DNA of 64,000 nt from Hyphomicrobiales bacterium (GTDB lineage Bacteria > Pseudomonadota > Alphaproteobacteria > Rhizobiales > Rhizobiaceae): positions 266,297-330,296 of the forward strand of contig UCIT01000007.1 in NCBI GenBank assembly GCA_900472625.1. The letters are read 5' to 3'. The notes beneath the pieces were generated by a model that saw nothing but the letters and a program-made list of their open reading frames with translations, ran no database searches and was not told where the DNA came from. The position numbers were made by a program, and so were the translations under genes. This document shows positions 47,701 through 56,272 of the stretch, in pieces. How positions within the stretch are numbered: the stretch's first letter is position 1; every line of letters begins with the position of its first letter.

Positions 47701-48439
47701 TCACCTCCATCGTGACGCCCTCGAACTTGCTGACGGGCGTCTCACCGATCTTGATGTCGGACATCTGCATTGGCCCATAGCCCACACAGAACAGCATCCG
47801 CAGATATTGGTCGTCCCCTATCAGCTCTGTGTAGGAGCCCGCAGCATAGGGCGGCGAGATCCGGTGCGTCCCGAAAATCGCCGGGACCGCGCCGTACTGC
47901 GAGGCCGTATTCTGAGCGCCGCCGATCGAATAAAGCGTCTTCGTGTTATCCGTCGCGATGTTACTCTTAGGCGCCGGAAACAAGGCGTTGACGATCATCG
48001 AGCCAGCGAGCGAAAGGCCCATGCCAATAAGGCCTGTGACCGTGGAAAAGCCGGCAGCACCGGCCGCTATGCCGAACAATGCGGTTGTCAGATATGGCGC
48101 AACGATCGCAGCAAAGATCGAGACGATGGCGCCGAGGATTTTTCCGATAGCCTTACCGGCGGGCACCCGAACGACATTGACCGTAATGCCCGGCTTCACC
48201 CGTACCCGAGACCAGTTCCGGCGCTCGATCGCGTGACCGTTGATCGTCACATGCAACCGGGCGAAGCGCGGATCAAAGGCACACTCTTCTCCGCAGTCCC
48301 CGACAATCTCTTCGATCGTCAGTCCAGCCGCCTTGCAGATGTGAACCTTCTCCTGCCGAAAGGGCGAAGGGCGAACGTAGACGTCAACCATCGCAGCCGG
48401 AGGAATAATCTCCGCTGCAGCAACTTGCGCAATCAGCAT
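44771..48439 (-). CDS. Tail tip attachment protein J (lambda J family)
   Basis: 1222 residues. An N-terminal tail-assembly and membrane-like Gly/Ala region (~85-150) precedes the typical IGGAQNTASQYGAVPAIFGTHRISPPYAA, GYGPMQMSDIKIGETP, and a phage-tail domain with REEWHEYCRVNGLTFNFV-type sequence. Two or more FnIII-like domains (LLSWQAPSVGRVQNYIVQY ...) and a C-terminal region of repeated beta strands follow. It forms the central fibre and hub. It starts 9 bp after the NlpC/P60 gene. Confidence 0.85.
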   Translation of the reverse strand: MLIAQVAAAEIIPPAAMVDVYVRPSPFRQEKVHICKAAGLTIEEIVGDCGEECAFDPRFARLHVTINGHAIERRNWSRVRVKPGITVNVVRVPAGKAIGKILGAIVSIFAAIVAPYLTTALFGIAAGAAGFSTVTGLIGMGLSLAGSMIVNALFPAPKSNIATDNTKTLYSIGGAQNTASQYGAVPAIFGTHRISPPYAAGSYTELIGDDQYLRMLFCVGYGPMQMSDIKIGETPVSKFEGVTMEVIPNHLVTSPTLYTQPVYEEDVSALLDYASSWITRTTADKVEEISVDVTFPNGVYQLRSSNGQRVNYTVGIEVQYAVTKSENWVGAGSIVVTASSAQALRRTLSWAVPSGQYDVRLRKYTSDNPTADDTVSETAYFAALRGRRKVPAIKFDRPLSIIAMRIKATNELSGSVDQLNLIASPLIRSWNGSAWNDGQVTSNPADHFRNILQGSANARPVSDVGIDIAGLQEWHEYCRVNGLTFNFVSTSQQSVYDQLQQVASAGRAAVSLRDGKWGVVWDVADSAIVQHFTPRNSWDFSSTRAYADLPHGFRVAFINRDNGYLNDERVVYDDGYTEANATKFEGLDFPGVVEKDLIWKHGRYHLAQLRLQRESYELSADFENLVCTRGDRVRVNHDTVLWGLGSARVSSVSEGPDTVTVDDLFLMEAGKTYSMRFRLANGTSVVRQIAGVDGEFKSFTLIGSGALPAQGDLALFGENGLESVVLRVKGITAQPDLSAKIELVDDAPAILQADKGTIPPFETGIPPLVDYRAYAPASLSSTESIWTTSPPTSALLLSWQAPSVGRVQNYIVQYALKGTDLWSRGETPSAPQIELHDLQAGAYDVRIRAVFTNGQLSGWLNGVINAAIFATEPADVTGFVIQVTGDLATLQWDAIPPETGISHYELRYSPVASALVTWQSALVLRSVVTTAQAQVPPLKGVYLVKAVSYSGLQSRNAAIIVSTIDGLTAFNAVEEREEEAPFAGAKSGVYFDGHALRLDVMGDVFARPDFFGVADFYLSDGGYLASGTYDFEDVIDLGEIYTSRVSAQINAFGEWSSDDVFALPDIFAREDFFGGVGSLWDVSMLVSVTDDDPALAPVWSEWTPFVAGDLSGRAYRFRAALESRQADVTPVVESISVTVDMPDRVIAGNDIVIPVSGLAVAFSPPLKHLQGVSIAAQGLATGDYYTITGKTEAGFTIAFKNAAGGSISRTLDYVAKGYGTVQ

Positions 48440-48448
48440 GGACGATGC

Positions 48449-48838
48449 CTATTTCAGCTTGAAGTAACCGGCGATGCGAGAGCGCAGACGAATGTCGTCG
48501 AGGCGGGCCAACACCGATGGACCCGGTCCCTCGCTATGAAGCAACCTGCCGGCGGCGATGAACACGCCGACATGGCTATTGTGTTTTCCAGCACGGAAGA
48601 GGACGCAATCGCCGGGCGATGGAACGTCAACCCGACACCAGTGCCGCTTCCGCTCGATCTCGATGAGCGGTCCTATGTCCCGGCGGTGAAACTCGCGGTC
48701 CTGCATTTCCGCTGAGTATGACGGAATGGGTAGACCCAGAACGTCGCGGTAGTACAGGTAGACAAGGCCCCAGCAGTCAGCACCAACGTAGTCGCGACCA
48801 TGGGCGACGTACGGAATACCAATAAAGCGATCCAGCAT
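48449..48838 (-). CDS. NlpC/P60-type tail tip peptidase (lambda K-like)
   Basis: 129 residues. GADCWGL at C22 gives the nucleophile; SHVGV with H89 and a third polar residue near H101 complete the triad seen in C40 peptidases. FRAGKHNSHVGVFIAAGRLLHSE is the diagnostic segment. Lambda K's counterpart cleaves cell-wall peptides during infection. The lambda JAB/Mov34-like N-terminal domain is missing. It shares one base with the previous stop. Confidence 0.85.
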   Translation of the reverse strand: MLDRFIGIPYVAHGRDYVGADCWGLVYLYYRDVLGLPIPSYSAEMQDREFHRRDIGPLIEIERKRHWCRVDVPSPGDCVLFRAGKHNSHVGVFIAAGRLLHSEGPGPSVLARLDDIRLRSRIAGYFKLK

Positions 48839-49341
48839 CAGAATAGACCTGGAAAAGTGCCGGGCGTGAAGAGCCCCGCCGGGTAAGGTTCATTGATAAG
48901 CCCGTCCGTGACCAGGGTAGCCGAGATAGCAACGTCCGTAATGACCACGTCGCCGAGCTGGAGCGCGGGAAGCTCTAACTCGACATGGTCAAGGTCGGAC
49001 AGAAGAACCAGCTCGACGAGGACGCTCGCGGGCGTCGAGAAGCTCCGAAGGATTCCGACGAGCGATTGATCCACGTTGTCCAATGTGAGCTGTACGCGCG
49101 GCGGCGTATCACTCTTGTCATCAGGAAGCGTGAAATCGAACGGAAGAAACAGGTGCTCATTGCCCCGACTTACAGTGCCGTAGATGAGCGGATTTTCGGA
49201 AAGCCTCACGGTCGCATCAGATGAAAGATAGATCGGAAGGTCTATCTCCTCATGCTCGATCGTGAGCAGGCAGATAACGACTTCGTCTGTCTCTTGTGCA
49301 TTCGCGGCGTTGATGAACGTCTGCGACACATTGCGGGTCAT
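48838..49341 (-). CDS. Tail tip protein (DUF1833; lambda L-like position)
   Basis: 167 residues. NAQETDEVVICLLTIEHEEIDLPIYLSSD begins with the DUF1833 consensus. The rest is beta-rich, with LPDDKSDTPPRVQLTLDNVDQSLVGILRS. It lies between M-like and K-like genes. Unlike element 1's DUF2163-type protein it has no Cys cluster, so the two elements use different proteins at this position. Confidence 0.75.
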   Translation of the reverse strand: MTRNVSQTFINAANAQETDEVVICLLTIEHEEIDLPIYLSSDATVRLSENPLIYGTVSRGNEHLFLPFDFTLPDDKSDTPPRVQLTLDNVDQSLVGILRSFSTPASVLVELVLLSDLDHVELELPALQLGDVVITDVAISATLVTDGLINEPYPAGLFTPGTFPGLF

Positions 49342-49688
49342 GGCAGCACCTCAAGTGTCAAATTCACTCGCCAATCCACCCCGAAGGCCGATATGGCGTG
49401 CGCTTTTCGCCTGACCAAAAGCGCAGGACCGCCGACCGGATCAGGGAAAGCGAATGGCAAGGCACCATCTTTGATGGTCTCCTTGACGAACGCGCGGAAA
49501 GTCAGCAGTTGCGCGGTTGTCATGTTCATAGAGCCGGACAATGGCTCGACGGCAGAGCTGCTGCGCCGACGAACCTTTGCAGGGCCCACAGATGTCTGCG
49601 AGCTGATCAGATTGTCGGCGCCCTCCATTGAGAACCCCTCTTTCAACAACGCCTGCGGCAGGGATGCCGGCCATACTGGTGTGCTCAT
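49338..49688 (-). CDS. Minor tail protein (lambda M-like position)
   Basis: 116 residues. WPASLPQALLKEGFSMEGADNLISSQTSVGPAKVRRRSS is the usual start of small distal-tail proteins in this group, and the end is a beta sheet (WRVNLTLEVLP). Encoded right after the tape measure gene, overlapping by 4 bp. It binds the end of the tape measure complex to start tube assembly. Confidence 0.7.
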   Translation of the reverse strand: MSTPVWPASLPQALLKEGFSMEGADNLISSQTSVGPAKVRRRSSSAVEPLSGSMNMTTAQLLTFRAFVKETIKDGALPFAFPDPVGGPALLVRRKAHAISAFGVDWRVNLTLEVLP

Positions 49689-52600
49689 CGACGCGAAAGC
49701 TTCCCTGCAAGCCCGAACTGAGACTTCATCGCACCGCGCGACTGAGATCCGGGAGTGTTGATCTTTTCGGCAATCACCTGGTCGACAACGACATCCAGCT
49801 GGACACCGTCTGCCGTCGCCTTCTTTTGAACCTTCACGTCAGAGCCGTTATTGTTCACCACATTGACGGCGACGTTGACGTTGGCAGCTTTGCCACCCCT
49901 GGACAGCATGTCCTCTGTCCTGAAATTCGGATGGACACGCGCACCCCTCGGAAGCTCGACGAGTTCACGCCCTCGCTCCCCGACCATGGCCAAGCCGCCG
50001 GGCGCGGACTCGGTGCCATCGGCATAGCCATTCACGAGGAACGAGCCGAGTGTCGTATTCGCTGACCACATGGAACTCGTCGGCGATACGCCACCGAAGA
50101 GCTTTCCGAGGCTACCAAGCCAGCTGGACGGGTTATTGGCGCCGCTCGCAGCGGACATCAGCTGCTGCGAAAACTGGCCCAGACCACTGCCAAAAGTGCC
50201 GAGGCTGTTTGCCGCCGTACCGAGGCCGTTCGTGAGGCCCCCAAGCCCATTGGTTGCTCCGCCTGCGGTGTTGCCAAGCTTGCCGATCGCCGAGGCGGTC
50301 TCGGTTGCGCGACGGGCCTGAACGTCCATCGCGTTGACCCAAGTTTTTTGGACCGCGTTGCCAGAGTTGCCCGAGAGCATTTCGAGCTGCTCGCGTCCGC
50401 CAATGAAGCGGGTGGCACCCGTTGCGAAGCCGACATGTCCGCCTTGCTGACCGGCTCCTAGTCCTCGGCTCTGCACCAGCACGTCGCCTTTGAGGATCTG
50501 ACTGGGGTCGACCGCCTTTCCCCAGTTCAGGAACGAGTTCGCGGTAAGCGATCCGCTTCCGTTCACACCGACCTGCTCAAGAGCAGAGTTGACGAAGCCT
50601 GCGCACCAGGCTGTGCGAGCGGCATCAATGTCGACACCGCCCTGCTTGAGAAAGGCGTTGATGCTCCCACCTTGCGCGACCTCATTGCTGCCGAGCAGCG
50701 ACATGGCCTTGTCGACTGCCGAGCCGACAACCGTCACCGATGAGCGCGCTGCAGCAGACGACACGTTATCGTTTGCTGCCGTAGGAGTGCCTGTCGAGAA
50801 GAGCTTGCCAAGCAAACCGGAGCCACTCGACGAACCAGAAGCCCCATCGCCAACCAAGGCATTGGTCAGCTGATCGATAAGGCGGTTTGTCAGTTTGGTT
50901 AGAACATTGTTCAGTGCGTTCAGGATGGCATTGCCGAGCGCGTCGCCGATGCTCTCTCCCTGCATAAGGCCGTCACGGAAATCAGTGAAGAAGCCCTTCA
51001 CACCCTCTCGCAACTCCTGAATGCGCATGTTCTCGCGGATGATGCGGGCCTCATCAGAGCCCATATCAACCGAGAGCCCGGCGCCACGCAGGCGGCTGGC
51101 GATTTGCTGATCTTCGTCGGATCGAGAAAGCTGGTCGCGCTCGAACTTCAGTTCGTCACGAAGCTGGAGCCGCGCATAGATATCGGCAAGGCGGCCCATC
51201 TCCGCCGCTTTCTTCTGGATAAGCTCGATCTCTTTCTCGTCGACCGCAACGCCGTTCCGGGCCGCCTCCTGCCGAAGCTGCGAGGTCAGCTGATAGGCCT
51301 CGCGCAGCGCCGTCTGCTCGCCGGCCGTCTTGCCGACGAGGGAGATTTCAACCTGCTGGCTGGCTATGCTTTCGTTGAGCGCACGGACGCGGTCACGCTG
51401 CGCCTCGTTAAGAGCATGCTCTGCCTCGGTCTGTGCGCGCACGCCAGCCAGGTTAATACGGCTCTGGCGAGCAGCATCAGTTTCGCCCTCAATCACATTC
51501 GCGCCGGCTATTTCGCGCGCCGCTGCGGCCTTCTGAGCTGGGGACCTGGCGTCGATGTTCCGCAGCTCGGCTTCCTGCTGGCGCCGAGCATTGTCGATTT
51601 CGCGCTGATCGTTGGCCCGAATGCGCTTTTGCGCCTCGTCGAACTGGCGGCGCGCATCGTCACGCGACTCCCGATCCGTGGCGTTCCCGCTCGCTTCCGC
51701 GAAGGCACGCTGCGCTTCCTCGATTTCGGTGAGCGGACGCTTTCCGATCTGACCGAGCCGACCCATGGCGTCGCTAAACGTCGAAAACCGGCGCGCCGCC
51801 GCATCAGCCGCCTGCGCGATTTTGTCGAACGCACTGGCGCCGGAAATCAGGCCCGACTGGAGCTGCACGCCCTTCTCGATCGTCTCTCCAAGCTGCTTGT
51901 TCAGCTTGATGAGACCTTCGTTCGTCGGATCAGCCACAAGCTGCTTGCTCACAGCATCTCGAAGCGCAATGTAATCAGGAGTGCCCTTGCGGACGGACTC
52001 CCCGAAGGAATCAATCGCATCCTTCAGCGACTTGAACTTGTCAGTCGCAACCAAAGGCCCTGCCGTAGAGGCGCTTTCCAGCTGCTTGTAGAGTCCATTC
52101 AATTGATTGTAGATTTCAGCCTGTCGTGACGGCGACGCACCCTGCCCGAACTCAGACGACAGCCGCTCGATCTGAGCCTTGATTTCGTCGGTCCTGGTGC
52201 GCAGGATCTCGCCACCGTCCACGAGGTCATCAGTGAATTTCTTCAGCTGATCCTTCAGGTCATGGCCCGAGACGATGTTCTCCGCCTGAAGAGCGACCTT
52301 GCTCTTGCTGGTGTACTCGGAGATGCCACTCGCGGCCTCGCCCCACTTGGATTTGATATCCTGAATATTCTGCTGGTGACGCTTAATGACCGCATCGAAC
52401 TTGTCGGCGTCACTCTTGCCCGACATGAAGTACTGGATCGCCGCAGCGGCAGCTGCAGTGAGGCCGACAGTGATCAAAGAGATCGGGCTGATCAGCGACA
52501 TGAACGCCGTGCCGAGCGTCTTGACCGCGCCAGCCGCGCCGGTCTCACCAAACACGGCAGCCAGCTGCGGACCTTGCTGCAGAGCCACCGTTAGCGGAGC

Positions 52601-53185
52601 CGATCCAAGCGCCGCCGTGGAAACGATATCCTGCAGCTGGTACGCCACGTTGGTGGCCTGAAAGTTCGAGTTGGCTCCCGTCGCCTGCCTATTCTGGTTG
52701 GCGGCGATCATCTGGCGATCAGCAGCGGCCGCCTTCTCAGCGGCCACCGCATGACTTTCCAGCCTGCCGTTGACGTTCGAGATCGCCTGCGCCAGTTCCG
52801 TATAGCCGCGCGCGGCAAGCTCAGCCCCATCGGCGACCAGACCAAAACGCCGCTGGACGCCAGCGTAAACCTGCTCAAGATGAGCAACGGACGTCGTCTG
52901 GTTATCCGTGACCCGCGCGAGCTTTAGGATTTCAGCGTTAAACTTCTGTGCCGTGCCGTAACCATCGACATACTGCCGGCTTAGGCGCTCCAGCGCATTG
53001 ACTGTCGGCGACAGCTTGATGAGGACGGAATCGTTGGCCGCCGCCACCGCCTGCTGCGCACCGACAACCAGGTTGCTGGACGCAACCGCCTCACGGTCTG
53101 CAGCCACCTTCTGCTGCATACCCCTGACATAGGCGGCGCTATCCATCTCTGCGGTGATGCGAAGGCTGCGAAGCTCGACGGTCAT
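49685..53185 (-). CDS. Tape measure protein with embedded cysteine-peptidase-like domain
   Basis: 1166 residues from ATG 53185 (AGGA nine bases upstream). TVELRSLRITAEMDSAAYVRGMQQKVAADREAVA starts a typical tape measure. Hydrophobic stretches are at ~230-260 (SLISPISLITVGLTAAAAAAIQYFM), and long Ala/Arg/Gln-rich coiled coils follow. At ~830-925 (AMSLLGSNEVAQGGSINAFLKQGG, TAWCAGFVNSAL, GGHVGFATG) there is a CHAP/NlpC-like domain of the TIGR02594 type, with a Cys and His placed for catalysis. It sets tail length, and the domain may cut peptidoglycan. Confidence 0.85.
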   Translation of the reverse strand: MTVELRSLRITAEMDSAAYVRGMQQKVAADREAVASSNLVVGAQQAVAAANDSVLIKLSPTVNALERLSRQYVDGYGTAQKFNAEILKLARVTDNQTTSVAHLEQVYAGVQRRFGLVADGAELAARGYTELAQAISNVNGRLESHAVAAEKAAAADRQMIAANQNRQATGANSNFQATNVAYQLQDIVSTAALGSAPLTVALQQGPQLAAVFGETGAAGAVKTLGTAFMSLISPISLITVGLTAAAAAAIQYFMSGKSDADKFDAVIKRHQQNIQDIKSKWGEAASGISEYTSKSKVALQAENIVSGHDLKDQLKKFTDDLVDGGEILRTRTDEIKAQIERLSSEFGQGASPSRQAEIYNQLNGLYKQLESASTAGPLVATDKFKSLKDAIDSFGESVRKGTPDYIALRDAVSKQLVADPTNEGLIKLNKQLGETIEKGVQLQSGLISGASAFDKIAQAADAAARRFSTFSDAMGRLGQIGKRPLTEIEEAQRAFAEASGNATDRESRDDARRQFDEAQKRIRANDQREIDNARRQQEAELRNIDARSPAQKAAAAREIAGANVIEGETDAARQSRINLAGVRAQTEAEHALNEAQRDRVRALNESIASQQVEISLVGKTAGEQTALREAYQLTSQLRQEAARNGVAVDEKEIELIQKKAAEMGRLADIYARLQLRDELKFERDQLSRSDEDQQIASRLRGAGLSVDMGSDEARIIRENMRIQELREGVKGFFTDFRDGLMQGESIGDALGNAILNALNNVLTKLTNRLIDQLTNALVGDGASGSSSGSGLLGKLFSTGTPTAANDNVSSAAARSSVTVVGSAVDKAMSLLGSNEVAQGGSINAFLKQGGVDIDAARTAWCAGFVNSALEQVGVNGSGSLTANSFLNWGKAVDPSQILKGDVLVQSRGLGAGQQGGHVGFATGATRFIGGREQLEMLSGNSGNAVQKTWVNAMDVQARRATETASAIGKLGNTAGGATNGLGGLTNGLGTAANSLGTFGSGLGQFSQQLMSAASGANNPSSWLGSLGKLFGGVSPTSSMWSANTTLGSFLVNGYADGTESAPGGLAMVGERGRELVELPRGARVHPNFRTEDMLSRGGKAANVNVAVNVVNNNGSDVKVQKKATADGVQLDVVVDQVIAEKINTPGSQSRGAMKSQFGLAGKLSRR

Positions 53186-53198
53186 CGATCCATCCTGA

Positions 53199-53959
53199 TT
53201 ATCCGCGTGACGGCGGCTTATCCTCGTCGCAAAGCTCAAGATGAGCGCCGTCGAGGACAGACATGAAATTGCGAAACACGGTGAAATCGCTACCGGAAAT
53301 GCCGTGGTCAGCAGCGTAGCGGCTCATGGTCATGTAAGTGATGGGCGTTTGGCCGCCCATCATCCCATAGCTGCGATCGAACTGGATCGCGTCCCAGGCA
53401 CGAAAGTACAAGTCGTGCCACGGCTCCGGATCATGCTCTTCCTCGTCGAAAATCTCCGAGGGCTGCAGCCATTCGTCGTCGGGAAATTCGCGAGCAAGCT
53501 CTTCGAGCCACTTATCGTGCTTCGCCCACCGTTGCCTGCTTACGCGGCTTCGGAAGGCGATGCGGAGTTTTTTGCCGCGTCCTCGATAAACTCGACCTCG
53601 AAATCCGAGACCTTTGCCGCGCAGTATTCTACGGCGGCGATGACGTTGCGGTACTCCGGGTTGGTCATGACCTCGACCGCCGTCTCTGGCGTGTAGGGGA
53701 CATCGAGACCCTTCCAGTCGTGGAGGATGTGCTTGCAGTAGAGCTTTCCAAGCTCGACATTCAGCACATCACGGGGGACGGGTTTTTTCTTGTAGATCCG
53801 CCCGAGGCGCTGATAGAGCAGATCGCGCTGGATCTGAAATGCCGAGAGATGCAGGGAAGAGACGTTGAATTCGACGCCCGGCCATTCCGGATACTCGATC
53901 CAGTCGCCCTTCTCCTCGCGATCGAGGTCCGCTTTGAGCGATGCGAGCTTGACAGTCAT
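53199..53959 (-). CDS. GT-type tail assembly chaperone made by -1 frameshift
   Basis: The slippery heptamer A-AAA-AAC (plus-strand 53567-53573) lies in phase within codons for A-K-N, nine codons before the G stop. After a -1 shift the frame reads L-R-I-A-F-R-S-R and stays open to the stop at 53199. The extension contains W.KHDKWLEELAREFPDDEWLQ and later AWDAIQFDRSYGMMGGQTPITYMTMSRYA. Predicted product about 253 residues, nearly the same as the 254 of element 1. Confidence 0.8.
53540..53959 (-). CDS. G-type tail assembly chaperone
   Basis: 139 residues (LKADLDREEKGDWIEYPEWPGVEFNVSSLHLSAFQIQRDLLYQRLGRIYKKKP ...). 'GDW...P..PGV...V.S......Q..RDLLY.RL.R' is a conserved pattern of this chaperone group. 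It lies between tube and tape measure genes. It is the unshifted product; it binds the tape measure during tail assembly. It overlaps the small gene upstream by 4 bp. Confidence 0.8.
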   Translation of the reverse strand: MTVKLASLKADLDREEKGDWIEYPEWPGVEFNVSSLHLSAFQIQRDLLYQRLGRIYKKKPVPRDVLNVELGKLYCKHILHDWKGLDVPYTPETAVEVMTNPEYRNVIAAVEYCAAKVSDFEVEFIEDAAKNSASPSEAA

Positions 53960-54168
53960 TTCAGTTCCTCAGTTGCGGCAGTGACATCGATGCCCGCCGT
54001 GGTTGGGATTTCAGCGCCGGCAAGCATGCCCTTCTCACGAATGAGATCGACATACTCGGCCGGGACGGGTGAGCTTTCCACGCCAGCCCTGAAATCGACC
54101 TTCTCCCCGAATGGGTATCCGGTGAAATCGACGGCTGGCGTGAAGGTAAGCAGCGACTTCTTGGCCAT
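53956..54168 (-). CDS. Small tail protein of unknown role
   Basis: 70 residues (KSLLTFTPAVDFTGYPFGEKVDFRAGVESSPVPAEYVDLIREKG). It is a short, proline-rich protein sharing one base with the tube gene stop and four with the chaperone start. Short proteins at this spot are seen in HK97-like phages, but I do not recognise a family. Confidence 0.6.
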   Translation of the reverse strand: MAKKSLLTFTPAVDFTGYPFGEKVDFRAGVESSPVPAEYVDLIREKGMLAGAEIPTTAGIDVTAATEELK

Positions 54169-55100
54169 CAGGCGACCGCCCGAGTGATCTTCATGCTGGC
54201 GGCCGAGGTGGCGTCGTATTTCGCCTGGAACGGCATCTCGATGAGGACGGCGCGACCGTTTCCACCGACGACGGGACCGCCGTTCATTCCCTTGATCTTG
54301 GGAAGCTCCAGCGTGTACTTCGACCCCGAGGCCGCGCCGATTGTCAGCGACAGGGCGAGATCGGTGTGGTTCAGGATCGCCTGGTAGAGGTCAGCGTTCT
54401 CGAACAATGTCGTAATGCTGCCGGTGACCTCGAAGCGACCGAGGCCATGGCTGTCCGCCTCGTAGGCGCCGATGACGTCGTTGGCGTAGACGTTGTTATT
54501 GATCCTTAGCGACATCTGCTGGATTTTCGGGGTCGCCGTGATTCCGGTCATCGAAAGTGAGCCGATGTTCAGCGCCGCATTGAGAACTGGCGAGGTGGTC
54601 GGAGCATCGTAGGTGGCGCCCGTAATGATCGCTGTATCTGGCGCCGGAGAGCCGATGCCCATGACGCCCCAGTTCGCAGTGACGAACTGCTTGGCAGACA
54701 GCGAGAGGTCGAGCGTGTTGATGCGGCACCCACGATAGCGGGTGAAGGCATCTGTGGCGCCAAGTTCGAAGGTCTTTTCGAAGGCCATCGTCTTCTGTGC
54801 GATGCCATTCTTCAGGACATTCGTCGACCAGTCGCTGCAGAGGAGCGCCGACAGGAAGTCGTCGAAGGTGCCATAGCTCAGCAGGGTGTTGATCGAGCCT
54901 GTGACCGACCGTCCGACATCGACGATATCGGTAACGTTGCGGTCTGCTCGGATCTCGTCCGGAACCGACGTCTGCTTGTCGAGCGTCAGGGTTTCGCTGA
55001 CGTAACGCATCGTTTTCCAGCTTGGAGTAGCTGGGATGACGCCGGCCTGTGTCTCCATGACATAGGCAAGCCGGGTCTGGGAGCCTTCGGCTACAGACAT
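54168..55100 (-). CDS. Major tail tube protein
   Basis: 310 residues. LAYVMETQAGVIPATPSWKTMRYVSETL is the usual N-terminus of this tube family (short 'E...GV.P..P.....R.......'). A beta-rich body with SVTGSINTLLSYGTFDDFLSALL and an Ig-like C-terminal region follow. The sequence is unrelated to the tube of element 1, showing the two phages belong to different lineages. Forms the stacked hexamers of the tail. Confidence 0.8.
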   Translation of the reverse strand: MSVAEGSQTRLAYVMETQAGVIPATPSWKTMRYVSETLTLDKQTSVPDEIRADRNVTDIVDVGRSVTGSINTLLSYGTFDDFLSALLCSDWSTNVLKNGIAQKTMAFEKTFELGATDAFTRYRGCRINTLDLSLSAKQFVTANWGVMGIGSPAPDTAIITGATYDAPTTSPVLNAALNIGSLSMTGITATPKIQQMSLRINNNVYANDVIGAYEADSHGLGRFEVTGSITTLFENADLYQAILNHTDLALSLTIGAASGSKYTLELPKIKGMNGGPVVGGNGRAVLIEMPFQAKYDATSAASMKITRAVA

Positions 55101-55133
55101 TGCAGTTCTCCTGAGAAAGGGCCTGAAGGCCGG

Positions 55134-55553
55134 TTAGGGGATGGAGGTGATGTCGCGACGGTCCCAAGCGATCGTCACGGTCATCGCGTAGTAATTGCCG
55201 AACTGTTTGCCCGGCTCGCCGGCGCCGATCGACATCTCTCGAAAATTGAGATCGCCTGCCTGCTGCTCACGGAAGAGATACATCAGGCGGTCGCCAATCT
55301 GGCGAGACTGAGCGCTCCCGGTGCCAGCCGGGGCCATAACGTGGAGGTATATCGCGCCCTCCTCCTGCCACTCGTTGGCCTGGGGAATTCCGATCGTGTC
55401 CTGCCAGTAGCTATCGCCGACAACTTCGACATAGACGAAGGCGGCAGGCGTATCCGGAAGCTCGAAGTCCTCGTTCTCAAACACGAGTGGAGTTTCAGCC
55501 CACCCTTGGCGCAGACGCGCCTCAATGCTGTCGAAGGCAGTCGGACTAGACAT
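55134..55553 (-). CDS. Tail terminator/completion protein (DUF4128-like)
   Basis: 139 residues (FDSIEARLRQGWAETPLVFENEDFELPDTPAAFVYVEVVGDSYWQDTIG ... GAIYLHVMAPAGTGSAQSRQIGDRLMYLFR). The helix/sheet alternation and the position just before the tube gene fit tail terminators. It makes the ring closing the top of the tube. It starts from the last base of the preceding stop. Confidence 0.75.
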   Translation of the reverse strand: MSSPTAFDSIEARLRQGWAETPLVFENEDFELPDTPAAFVYVEVVGDSYWQDTIGIPQANEWQEEGAIYLHVMAPAGTGSAQSRQIGDRLMYLFREQQAGDLNFREMSIGAGEPGKQFGNYYAMTVTIAWDRRDITSIP

Positions 55554-56272
55554 TAAAACACCATGCTCATGATGACGGCGGGATAGGTGATAGGCTCTCC
55601 GGCATCCCGCGTTTTACGGCGGAAGTAGCCGGGAATTCTCTTCGTCTTTCCAGCCTTGAGTTTCGCTCGATACGAATTGTATCGGTTCGCGTACTCACCT
55701 TTCAGCGTGTACGGGATATCAGGGTGAAGGCCCGACTTGATCGTCAGCCATCTGGCCTCAAATCGGAAACCAGCCCCAGTGTTTCGCCCTGCCGAGCCGA
55801 AGTTCCGCGACAATGCGCGCTTCGTGCCGTCGAAAATAGCAAAGCGCCCAACGCCGAGAAGGCCTGCCTCTGCCTTGCGAATATACGGCTGGAAATTTGT
55901 GATGATCACCTCAGCTCGGTTCGAGATCGCATCGTAGTCGGTGACAATTTTGTTTCCGCTCGCGACGATGAACGAATTCCGGAATCGCCCGCTTTTGACG
56001 GGTGATCGGCGCTTCAGTTCGTCGAGTGCGAAGGTGATGACCGGCTCCCACAATGAAAATTCGTAAACGATCGGGCCAGGCGCCTGCACCTCGAACTCAG
56101 AAGACGACGGTCGACCATTCACGAACATGCTGTAGAGAGGGCTTGCACCCCTATCGATCGCGGCGCGCAGCTGCCTCTGCGCAAACATCGCGAGTTCGCG
56201 ATTGATGGCTTCAGGATCGAGGCCAGCCGTCGCGAGCTGAAGTTCACGATCAAATGCCTCAAATCCAGCCAT
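55553..56272 (-). CDS. Head-tail connector/minor tail protein (HK97 gp10-like position)
   Basis: 239 residues. The N-terminal helix (FEAFDRELQLATAGLDPEAINRELAMFAQRQLRAAIDRG) is followed by PVKSGRFRNSFIVASGN, a segment often seen in HK97 gp10-type proteins, and a basic C-terminus. It connects head completion and tail terminator. It overlaps the adjacent genes by single bases. Confidence 0.7.
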   Translation of the reverse strand: MAGFEAFDRELQLATAGLDPEAINRELAMFAQRQLRAAIDRGASPLYSMFVNGRPSSSEFEVQAPGPIVYEFSLWEPVITFALDELKRRSPVKSGRFRNSFIVASGNKIVTDYDAISNRAEVIITNFQPYIRKAEAGLLGVGRFAIFDGTKRALSRNFGSAGRNTGAGFRFEARWLTIKSGLHPDIPYTLKGEYANRYNSYRAKLKAGKTKRIPGYFRRKTRDAGEPITYPAVIMSMVF

